Shown: positions 42,160 to 51,547 of the stretch, one piece after another
Numbering within the stretch: the stretch's first letter is position 1
Layout: every line of letters starts with the position of its first letter
NCBI RefSeq assembly: GCF_003576645.1
Contig: NC_044931.1
Span: 12,169,521-12,233,520, forward strand
Source: Ipomoea triloba
Lineage: Eukaryota; Streptophyta; Magnoliopsida; Solanales; Convolvulaceae
DNA length: 64,000 nucleotides
Direction of reading: 5' to 3'
Translations under genes and position numbers: made by a program
The notes under the pieces: generated by a model
Database searches by the model: none
What the model saw: only the letters and a program-made list of their open reading frames with translations
Told to the model about the DNA's origin: nothing

Positions 42160-42975
42160 ACAGTGAGCTGATAAGTGGGCAACTTGGAAAGGCCACACTA
42201 GGTGAATTTCCAATTTTTATTCTATACTAATCTTATATTACTTTTTTGGGTTAAAGGTGTCCTTTTTTACTTCTTTTTTTTTTTTCTTGCATTCATTGCT
42301 GTATATGATATTGAATATTGCTCATTTATATTTTTTCTTCTTCCACTGGAAGCTTATAGTTTCACCAAGTATTGTTTTATCTTCAACGCCAATATATCTT
42401 CTTCATCTTCTCTTCATCCCTTTATATATATATAGTTTTTAACATGAAGTTATTTGCTGTGCTGTATAAATAGTTTCTACTAATCTTGATTTTTTTTCTT
42501 TATCTGACTTAACAATTTTTTTAAAATCAAGTAATTTTATGCATGGCTATTGAAAATTTTATTCTAAATAATAATATGTATTGATTACTACAGATTCACA
42601 TTTGTTTGTTCTCTATTTTATCCCAATGCAACTGTATTTTGTTTATAGGAAATGCTATCTAGATACTGGATAATTATTTAAATATGGCAGATGTTGACTC
42701 TGAAATTTCGTATGTCACCATTTTACTCCTTACTTCATGTTGAAGTAAGGAGGTAGGTCATAGGTAAAGCCCATTGCATGTGGTCAGTGCTGTAAGCACC
42801 AGCTTATTGTGTTTATGAAAAATAAAAATGAGAATTAGTCTTAATGTTTCATAGACCATTTATGTCAACAATATCGATAAGGTTGTCATTGAAATGTTCA
42901 TTATACTTGTTAAATAGGGAAAAAATTAACTTAAACTATGAATGTGTATTTTGTGAAATGGGCAATAGGAAATGG
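42160..42975. other. AT-rich non-satellite segment, no gene seen
   Basis: These 816 bp match neither satellite. They are AT-rich with simple stretches: a run of 12 T at 42274-42285 and an alternating TA run at 42423-42434. No coding frame of credible length or composition lies in it; small open frames are short and low-complexity. Weak splice-like strings occur (a pyrimidine tract and AG before 42650), so part of an intron or intergenic plant DNA is possible but not supported. The one clear structure is the hairpin at 42726-42752. Confidence 0.7.
42726..42752. repeat. Perfect 12-bp inverted repeat with 3-nt loop
   Basis: CTCCTTACTTCA (42726-42737) is followed by TGT and its exact reverse complement TGAAGTAAGGAG (42741-42752). 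A perfect 12-bp stem is unlikely by chance in 816 bp. It could be the centre of a foldback element, a deletion scar of a larger inverted repeat, or a small hairpin in a transcript. No target-site duplication was found next to it. Confidence 0.85.
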
Positions 42976-43975
42976 NNNNNNNNNNNNNNNNNNNNNNNNN
43001 NNNNNNNNNNNNNNNNNNNNNNNNNNNNNNNNNNNNNNNNNNNNNNNNNNNNNNNNNNNNNNNNNNNNNNNNNNNNNNNNNNNNNNNNNNNNNNNNNNNN
43101 NNNNNNNNNNNNNNNNNNNNNNNNNNNNNNNNNNNNNNNNNNNNNNNNNNNNNNNNNNNNNNNNNNNNNNNNNNNNNNNNNNNNNNNNNNNNNNNNNNNN
43201 NNNNNNNNNNNNNNNNNNNNNNNNNNNNNNNNNNNNNNNNNNNNNNNNNNNNNNNNNNNNNNNNNNNNNNNNNNNNNNNNNNNNNNNNNNNNNNNNNNNN
43301 NNNNNNNNNNNNNNNNNNNNNNNNNNNNNNNNNNNNNNNNNNNNNNNNNNNNNNNNNNNNNNNNNNNNNNNNNNNNNNNNNNNNNNNNNNNNNNNNNNNN
43401 NNNNNNNNNNNNNNNNNNNNNNNNNNNNNNNNNNNNNNNNNNNNNNNNNNNNNNNNNNNNNNNNNNNNNNNNNNNNNNNNNNNNNNNNNNNNNNNNNNNN
43501 NNNNNNNNNNNNNNNNNNNNNNNNNNNNNNNNNNNNNNNNNNNNNNNNNNNNNNNNNNNNNNNNNNNNNNNNNNNNNNNNNNNNNNNNNNNNNNNNNNNN
43601 NNNNNNNNNNNNNNNNNNNNNNNNNNNNNNNNNNNNNNNNNNNNNNNNNNNNNNNNNNNNNNNNNNNNNNNNNNNNNNNNNNNNNNNNNNNNNNNNNNNN
43701 NNNNNNNNNNNNNNNNNNNNNNNNNNNNNNNNNNNNNNNNNNNNNNNNNNNNNNNNNNNNNNNNNNNNNNNNNNNNNNNNNNNNNNNNNNNNNNNNNNNN
43801 NNNNNNNNNNNNNNNNNNNNNNNNNNNNNNNNNNNNNNNNNNNNNNNNNNNNNNNNNNNNNNNNNNNNNNNNNNNNNNNNNNNNNNNNNNNNNNNNNNNN
43901 NNNNNNNNNNNNNNNNNNNNNNNNNNNNNNNNNNNNNNNNNNNNNNNNNNNNNNNNNNNNNNNNNNNNNNNNNNN
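42976..43975. other. Assembly gap, exactly 1000 N
   Basis: A second placeholder gap of 1000 N. With the one at 41160 it isolates the 816-bp segment, whose placement and orientation between the two arrays therefore rest only on scaffolding. Confidence 0.98.
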
Positions 43976-44367
43976 GTTGTTCAAACAAGTTTACCTTAAG
44001 CTTAAATATTTCCCGAGTTGAGCTCAAATTACCCGGTTGTATTTTCGCTCTTAGTTTATTTATCGAACTTACATTGTTTTGCCTATGTATCGAGACTTGG
44101 GTTATCGAACTTACATTGTTTTGCCTATGTATCGAGACTTGGGGTATCGAACTTACATTGTTTTGCCTATGTATCGAGACTTGGGGAATCGAACTTACAT
44201 TGTTTTGCCTATGTATCGAGACTTGGGGATTCGAACTTACATTGTTTTGCCTATGTATCGAGACTTGGGGATTCTTACTTACATTGTTTTGCCTATGTAT
44301 CGAGACTTGGGGATTCTTACTTAACAGTTGGTATCATCAAAACCTATTACATGATGTTCCTAACAAA
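43976..44367. other. Short non-satellite segment bordering the 77-bp array
   Basis: This stretch leads from the gap into the 77-bp satellite, whose first unit starts at 44368. Apart from the 42-bp repeat described separately it holds about 90 bp on the left and about 40 bp on the right with no recognisable feature. If the six 42-bp back-steps are removed, the segment shrinks by 252 bp to about 140 bp of single-copy sequence. Confidence 0.7.
44062..44328 (+). repeat. Seven copies of a 42-bp unit with sliding junctions
   Basis: The motif ttacattg occurs at 44069, 44111, 44153, 44195, 44237 and 44279, and its shortened end ttaa at 44321: six steps of exactly 42 bp. Each copy runs slightly further along the same underlying sequence before jumping back. 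The bases after 'gacttgg' read g, gg, gga, ggat, then ggattctta, and finally the full exit into unique sequence. Translated, it gives a 14-residue repeat in two overlapping frames, which looks like a repetitive protein but is a consequence of 42 being divisible by three. The equal step length in two other unrelated repeats argues that this is an assembly artefact and not a minisatellite. Confidence 0.9.
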
Positions 44368-46215
44368 CCTAAGTCTCATTTCATTCTTCGGATCCTTATG
44401 AGTCCGACAGTCTGCCTGCCTTTGAGTGAGTTAGATTGAGATAACCTAAGTCTCATTTCGATCTTCGGATCCTTATGAGTCCGGCAGTCTGTCTGCCTTT
44501 GAGTGAGTTAGGTTGAGATAACCTAAGTCTCATTTCGATCTTCGGATCCTTATGAGTCCGGCAGCCTGCATGCCTTTGAGTGAGTTAGGTTGAGATAACC
44601 TAAGTCTCATTTCGATCTTCGGATCCTTATGTGTCCGGCAGTCTGTCTGCATTTGAGTGAGTTAGGTTGAGACAACCTAAGTCTCATTTCGATCTTCGGA
44701 TCCTTATGAGTCCGGCAGTCTGTCTGCCTTTGAGTGAGTTAGGTTGACATAACCTAAGTCTCATTTCATTCTTCGGATCCTTATGAGTCCGACAGTCTGC
44801 CTGCCTTTGAGTGAGTTAGGTTGACATAACCTAAGTCTCATTTCATTCTTCGGATCCTTATGAGTCCGCCAGTCTGCCTGCCTTTGAGTGAGTTAGGTTG
44901 ACATAACCTAAGTCTCATTTCATTCTTCGGATCCTTATGAGTCCGGCAGTCTGTCTGCCTTTTAATGAGTTAGGTTGAGATAACCTAAGTCTCATTTCGA
45001 TCTTCGGATCCTTATGAGTCTGGCAGTCTATCTGCCTTTGAGTGAGTTAGGTTGAGATAACCTAAGTCTCATTTCAATCTTCGGATCCTTATGAGTCCGC
45101 CAGTCTGCCTGCCTTTGAGTGAGTTAGGTTGAGATAACCTAAGTCTCATTTCGATCCTCGGATCCTTATGAGTCCGGCAGTCTGCCTGCCTTTGAGTGAG
45201 TTAGGTTGAGATATCCTAAGTCTCATTTCGATCCTCGGATCCTTATGAGTCCGGCAGTCTGCCTGCCTTTGAGTGAGTTAGGTTGAGATATCCTAAGTCT
45301 CATTTCGATCCTCGGATCCTTATGAGTCCGGCAGTCTGCCTGCCTTTGAGTGAGTTAGGGTGAGATAACCTAAGTCTCATTTCGATCTTCGGATCCTTAT
45401 GAGTCCGGCAGTCTGTCTGCCTTTTAATGAGTTAGGTTGAGATAACCTAAGTCTCATTTCGATCTTCGGATCCTTATGAGTCTGGCAGTCTGTCTGCCTT
45501 TGAGTGAGTTAGGTTGAGATAACCTAAGTCTCATTTCAATCCTCGGATCCTTATGAGTCCGCCAGTCTGCCTGCATTTGAGTGAGTTAGGGTGAGATAAC
45601 CTATGTCTCATTTCGATCCTAGGATCCTTATGAGTCCGGCAGTCTGTCTGCCTTTGAGTGAGTTAGGTTGAGATAACCTAAGTCTCATTTCGATCTTCGG
45701 ATCCTTATGAGTCCGGCAGTCTGCCTGCCTTTGAGTGAGTTAGGGTGAGATAACCTAAGTCTCATTTCGATCTTCGGATCCTTATGAGTCCGGCAGTCTG
45801 CCTGCCTTTGAGTGAGTTAGGGTGAGATAACCTAAGTCTCATTTCGATCTTCGGATCCTTATGAGTCCGGCAGTCTGCCTGCCTTTGAGTGAGTTAGGGT
45901 GAGATAACCTAAGTCTCATTTCGATCTTCGGATCCTTATGAGTCCGGCAGTCTGCCTGCCTTTGAGTGAGTTAGGGTGAGATAACCTAAGTCTCATTTCG
46001 ATCTTCGGATCCTTATGAGTCCGGCAGTCTGCCTGCCTTTGAGTGAGTTAGGTTGAGATAACCTAAGTCTCATTTCGATCTTCGGATCCTTATGAGTCCG
46101 GCAGTCTGTCTGCCTTTGAGTGAGTTAGGTTGAGATAACCTAAGTCTCAGTTCAATCTTCGGATCCTTATGAGTCCGGCAGTCTGTCTGCCTTTGAGTGA
46201 GTTAGGTTGAGATAA

Positions 46216-46416
46216 CCTAAGTCTCATTTCGATCTTCGGATCCTTATGAGTCCGGCAGTCTGCATGCCTTAGGTTGAGATAACCTAAGTCGCATTTCGAT
46301 CTTCGGATCCATATGAGTCCGGCAGTCTGCATGCCTTAGGTTGAGATAACCTAAGTCGCATTTCGATCTTCGGATCCATATGAGTCCGGCAGTCTGCATG
46401 CCTTAGGTTGAGATAA
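46216..46416 (+). repeat. Three shortened 67-bp monomers in array B
   Basis: Unit starts at 46216, 46283, 46350 and 46417 are 67 bp apart. All three lack the same 10 bp (tttgagtgag, unit positions 54-63), giving 'gcatgccttagg'. Two of them also share gtcgcattt and ggatccatatg. Identical deletions with shared linked variants show that one deleted unit was copied locally. Confidence 0.85.
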
Positions 46417-49312
46417 CCTAAGTCTCATTTCGATCTTCGGATCCTTATGAGTCCGGCAGTCTGCATGCCTTTGAGTGAGTTAGGTTGAGATAACCTAAGT
46501 CTCATTTCGATCTTTGGATCCATATGAGTCCGGCAGTCTGTCTACCTTTGATTGAGTTAGGTTGAGATAACCTAAGTCTCATTTCGATCTTCGGATCCTT
46601 ATGAGTCCGGCAGTCTGCCTGCCTTTGAGTGAGTTAGGGTGAGATAACCTAAGTCTCATTTCGATCCTCGGATCCTTATGAGTCCGGCAGTCTGCCTGCC
46701 TTTGAGTGAGTTAGGGTGAGATAACCTAAGTCTCATTTCGATCCTCGGATCCTTATGAGTCCGGCAGTCTGCCTGCCTTTGAGTGAGTTAGGGTGAGATA
46801 ACCTAAGTCTCATTTCGATCCTCGGATCCTTATGAGTCCGGCAGTCTGCCTGCCTTTGAGTGAGTTAGGGTGAGATAACCTAAGTCTCATTTCGATCCTC
46901 GGATCCTTATGAGTCCGGCAGTCTGCCTGCCTTTGAGTGAGTTAGGGTGAGATAACCTAAGTCTCATTTCGATCCTCGGATCCTTATGAGTCCGGCAGTC
47001 TGCCTGCCTTTGAGTGAGTTAGGTTGAGATAACCTAAGTCTCATTTCGATCTTCGGATCCTTATGAGTCTGGCAGTCTGTCTGCCATTGAGTGAGTTAGG
47101 TTGAGATAACCTTAGTCTCATTTCAATCCTCAGATCCTTATGAGTCCGCCAGTCTGCCTGCCTTTGAGTGAGTTAGGGTGAGATAACCTATGTCTCATTT
47201 CGATCCTAGGATCCTTATGAGTCCGGCAGTCTGTCTGCCTTTGAGTGAGTTAGGTTGAGATAACCTAAGTCTCATTTCGATCCTCGGATCCTTATGAGTC
47301 CGGCAGTCTGTTTGCCTTTGAGTGAGTTAGGTTGAGATAACCTAAGTCTCATTTCGATCTTCGGATCCTTATGAGTCCGGCAGTCTGTCTGCCTTTGAGT
47401 GAGTTAGGTTGAGATAACCTAAGTCTCATTTCAATCATCGGATCCTTATGACTCCGGCAGTCTGTCTGCCTTTGAGTGAGTTAGGTTGAGATAACCTAAG
47501 TCTCATTTCGATCTTCGGATCCTTATGAGTCCGGCAGTCTGTCTGCCTTTGAATGAGTTAGGTTGAGATAACCTAAGTCTCATTTCAATCTTCGGATCCT
47601 TATGACTCCGGCAGTCTGTCTGCCTTTGAATGAGTTAGGTTGAGATAACCTAAGTCTCATTTCAATCTTCGGATCCTTATGACTCCGGCAGTCTGTCTGC
47701 CTTTGATTGAGTTAGGTTGAGATAACCTAAGTCTCATTTCGATCTTCGGATCCTTATGAGTCCGGCATTCTGCCTGCCTTTGAGTGAGTTAGGTTGAGAT
47801 AACCTAATTCTCATTTCGATCTTCGGATCCTTATGAGTCCGGCATTCTGCCTGCCTTTGAGTGAGTTAGGTTGAGATAACCTAAGTCTCATTTCGATCTT
47901 CGGATCCTTATGAGTCCGGCAGTCTGTCTGCCTTTGAGTGAGTTAGGTTGAGATAACCTAAGTCTCATTTCGATCCTCGGATCCTTATGAGTCCGGCAGT
48001 CTGCCTGCCTTTGAGTGAGTTAGGTTGAGATAACCTAAGTCTCATTTCGATCTTCGGATCCTTATGTGTCCGGCAGTCTGTCTGCATTTGAGTGAGTTAG
48101 GTTGAGACAACCTAAGTCTCATTTCGATCTTCGGATCCTTATGAGTCCGGCAGTCTGTCTGCCTTTTAATGAGTTAGGTTGAGATAACCTAAGTCTCATT
48201 TCGATCTTCAGATCCTTATGAGTCCGGGAGTCTGTCTGCCTTTGAATGAGTTAGGTTGAGATATCCTAAGTCTCATTTCGATCTTCAGATCCTTATGAGT
48301 CCGGGAGTCTGTCTGCCTTTGAATGAGTTAGGTTGAGATATCCTAAGTCTCATTTCGATCTTCAGATCCTTATGAGTCCGGGAGTCTGTCTGCCTTTGAA
48401 TGAGTTAGGTTGAGATATCCTAAGTCTCATTTCGATCTTCAGATCCTTATGAGTCCGGGAGTCTGTCTGCCTTTGAATGAGTTAGGTTGAGATATCCTAA
48501 GTCTCATTTCGATCTTCGGATCCTTATGAGTCCGGCAGTCTGTCTGCCTTTTAATGAGTTAGGTTGAGATAACCTAAGTCTCATTTCGATCTTCAGATCC
48601 TTATGAGTCCGGCAGTCTGCCTGCCTTTGAGTGAGTTAGGTTGAGGTAACCTAAGTCTCATTTCGATCCTCGGATCCTTATGAGTCCGGCAGTCTGTCTG
48701 CCTTTGAGTGAGTTAGGTTGAGATAACCTAAGTCTCATTTCGATCTTCGGATCCTTATGAGTCCGGCAGTCTGCATGCCTTTGAGTGAGTTAGGTTGAGA
48801 TAACCTAAGTCTCGTTTCGATCTTCGGATCCTTATGTGTCTGGCAGTCTGTCTGCATTTGAGTGAGTTAGGTTGAGATAACCTAAGTCTCATTTCGATCT
48901 TCGGATCCTTATGAGTCCGGCAGTCTGCATGCCTTTGAGTGAGTTAGGTTGAGATAACCTAAGTCTCGTTTCGATCTTCGGATCCTTATGTGTCCGGCAG
49001 TCTGTCTGCCTTTGAGTGAGTTAGGTTGAGATAACCTAAGTCTCATTTCAATCCTCGGATCCTTATGAGTCCGCCAGTCTGCCTGCCTTTGAGTGAGTTA
49101 GAGTGAGATAACCTATGTCTCATTTCGATCCTAGGATCCTTATGAGTCCGGCAGTCTGTCTGCCTTTGAGTGAGTTAGGTTGAGATAACCTAAGTCTCAT
49201 TTCATTCTTCGGATCCTTATGAGTCCGGTAGTCTGCCTGCCTTTGAGTGAGTTAGGTTGAGATAAACTAAGTCTCAATTCGATCTTCGGATCCTTATGAG
49301 TCCGGCAGTCTG

Positions 49313-49619
49313 NNNNNNNNNNNNNNNNNNNNNNNNNNNNNNNNNNNNNNNNNNNNNNNNNNNNNNNNNNNNNNNNNNNNNNNNNNNNNNNNNNNNNNNN
49401 NNNNNNNNNNNNNNNNNNNNNNNNNNNNNNNNNNNNNNNNNNNNNNNNNNNNNNNNNNNNNNNNNNNNNNNNNNNNNNNNNNNNNNNNNNNNNNNNNNNN
49501 NNNNNNNNNNNNNNNNNNNNNNNNNNNNNNNNNNNNNNNNNNNNNNNNNNNNNNNNNNNNNNNNNNNNNNNNNNNNNNNNNNNNNNNNNNNNNNNNNNNN
49601 NNNNNNNNNNNNNNNNNNN
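49313..49619. other. Assembly gap of 307 N, probably false
   Basis: The 71 bp before the gap (49242-49312) are identical to the 71 bp after it (49620-49690), including the unusual combination aaactaagtctcaattc that I find nowhere else in the array. The two contig ends therefore probably overlap. The flanking phase (378 bp between equivalent positions, against 385 for five units) also shows that the gap size was not measured in whole monomers. Confidence 0.75.
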
Positions 49620-50567
49620 TTTGAGTGAGTTAGGTTGAGATAAACTAAGTCTCAATTCGATCTTCGGATCCTTATGAGTCCGGCAGTCTGTCTGCCTTTG
49701 ATTGAGTTAGGTTGAGATAACCTAAGTCTCATTACGATCCTCGGATCCTTATGAGTCCGGCAGTCTGTCTGCATTTGAGTGAGTTAGGTTGAGATAACCT
49801 AAGTCTCATTTCGATCTTCGGATCCTTATGAGTCTGGCAGTCTGTCTGCCTTTGAATGAGTTAGGTTGAGATAACCTAAGTCTCATTTCGATCTTTGGAT
49901 CCTTATGAGTCCGGCAGTCTGCCTGCCTTTGAGTGAGTTAGGTTGAGATAACCTAAGTCTCATTTCAATCCTCGGATCCTTATGAGTCCGCCAGTCTGCC
50001 TGCCTTTGAGTGAGTTAGGGTGAGATAACCTATGTCTCATTTCAATCCTCGGATCCTTATGAGTCCGCCAGTCTGCCTGCCTTTGAGTGAGTTAGGGTGA
50101 GATAACCTAAGTCTCATTTCAATCCTCGGATCCTTATGAGTCCGCCAGTCTGCCTGCCTTTGAGTGAGTTAGGGTGAGATAACCTAAGTCTCATTTCAAT
50201 CCTCGGATCCTTATGAGTCCGCCAGTCTGCCTGCCTTTGAGTGAGTTAGGGTGAGATAACCTAAGTCTCATTTCAATCCTCGGATCCTTATGAGTCCGCC
50301 AGTCTGCCTGCCTTTGAGTGAGTTAGGGTGAGATAACCTAAGTCTCATTTCAATCCTCGGATCCTTATGAGTCCGCCAGTCTGCCTGCCTTTGAGTGAGT
50401 TAGGGTGAGATAACCTAAGTCTCATTTCAATCCTCGGATCCTTATGAGTCCGCCAGTCTGCCTGCCTTTGAGTGAGTTAGGGTGAGATAACCTAAGTCTC
50501 ATTTCAATCCTCGGATCCTTATGAGTCCGCCAGTCTGCCTGCCTTTGAGTGAGTTAGGGTGAGATAA

Positions 50568-50854
50568 CCTAAGTCTCATTTCAATCTTCGGATCCTTATG
50601 ATGAGATAACCTAAGTCTCATTTCAATCTTCGGATCCTTATGAGTCGATAACCTAAGTCTCATTTCAATCTTCGGATCCTTATGAGTCCGTAACCTAAGT
50701 CTCATTTCAATCTTCGGATCCTTATGAGTCCGGCACCTAAGTCTCATTTCAATCTTCGGATCCTTATGAGTCCGGCAGTCTGTTCTCATTTCAATCTTCG
50801 GATCCTTATGAGTCCGGCAGTCTGTCTGCCTTTGAGTGAGTTAGGTTGAGATAA
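50568..50854 (+). repeat. Staircase of five 42-bp back-steps in array B
   Basis: Equivalent unit positions fall at 50568, 50610, 50652, 50694, 50736 and 50778, five steps of exactly 42 bp, then the normal 77-bp step resumes at 50855. Each partial copy runs further before jumping back: to ttatga, then gagtc, gagtccg, gagtccggca and finally gagtccggcagtctgt. It follows directly on a run of identical monomers (50106-50567). On the minus strand it gives a short open frame with a 14-residue repeat, which has no independent meaning. Confidence 0.9.
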
Positions 50855-51470
50855 CCTAAGTCTCATTTCGATCTTCGGATAATTATGAGTCCGGCAGTCT
50901 GCCTGCCTTTGAGTGAGTTAGGGTGAGATAACCTATGTCTCATGTCGATCCTAGGATCCTTATGAGTCCGGCAGTCTATCTGCCTTTGAGTGAGTTAGGT
51001 TGAGATAACCTAAGTCTCATTTCAATCTTCGGATCCTTATGAGTCCGGCAGTCTGTCTGCCTTTGAGTGAGTTAGGTTGAGATAACCTAAGTCTCATTTC
51101 GACCTTCGGATTCTTATGAGTCCGGCACTCTGTCTGCCTTTGAGTGAGTTAGGTTGAGATAACCTAAGTCTCATTTCGATCTTCGGATCCTTATGAGTCC
51201 GGCAGTCTGTCTGCCTTTGAGTGAGTTAGGGTGAGATAACCTATGTCTCATTTCAATCCTCGGATCCTTATGAGTCCGCCAGTCTGCCTGCCTTTGAGTG
51301 AGTTAGGGTGAGATAACCTATGTCTCATTTCGATCCTAGGATCCTTATGAGTCCGGCAGTCTGTCTGCCTTTGACTGAGTTAGGTTGAGATAACCTAAGT
51401 CTCATTTCATTCTTCGGATCCTTATGAGTCCGGCAGTCTGCCTGCCTTTGAGTGAGTTAGGTTGAGATAA

Positions 51471-51547
51471 CCTAAGTCTCATTTCGATCTTCGGATCCTT
51501 ATGAGTCCGGCAGTCTGTCTGCCTTTGAGTGAGTTAGGTTGAGATAA
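51471..51547 (+). repeat. Consensus 77-bp monomer with three inverted repeats
   Basis: Within this unit (position 1 = 51471) there are three hairpin-forming inverted repeats. The first is CTCAT (8-12) with ATGAG (31-35), enclosing GATC-TTCG-GATC (16-27) across symmetrical 3-nt internal loops. The second is GGCAG (39-43) with CTGCC (49-53) around a 5-nt loop. The third is TTAGGTT (64-70) with AACCTAA (76-77 plus 1-5 of the next unit) around GAGAT. Together they cover most of the unit. Common variants change stem bases without matching changes opposite (for example ccgccag, ttagggtgag), so the sequences give no sign that folding is conserved. Confidence 0.8.

Noticed and set aside
42160..42215. 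Possible exon end with a splice-donor-like AG/GTGAAT near 42199-42206
   Set aside because: Only about 40 bp precede it after the gap, and no protein similarity is recognisable; donor-like strings are common.
41078..42230. Several overlapping open frames of 340-372 codons on both strands
   Set aside because: They consist almost wholly of N from the 1000-N gap; only a few codons at each end are sequence.
42202..42442. Two small Phe/Leu-rich frames of 61 and 77 codons
   Set aside because: They are translations of poly-T and TA-rich low-complexity DNA with no sign of coding.
44018..44401. 127-codon repetitive protein with 14-residue repeats, and an overlapping 81-codon frame
   Set aside because: The repeat comes from 42-bp back-steps with sliding junctions that also occur in non-coding satellites; two overlapping frames are equally repetitive; no start context or homology is seen.
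42844..44439. Open frames of 349-531 codons across the second gap
   Set aside because: They are open only because N was read through. The 3' part of the longest one is the 42-bp stutter at 44062-44328.
46216..46416. The 67-bp units as another assembly stutter
   Set aside because: The deletion is at the same place in all three and the units share linked substitutions, which fits genuine local copying better than sliding joins.
50499..50789. 96-codon minus-strand frame with 14-residue repeats
   Set aside because: It exists only because the 42-bp staircase keeps frame in an array whose normal 77-bp period destroys it.
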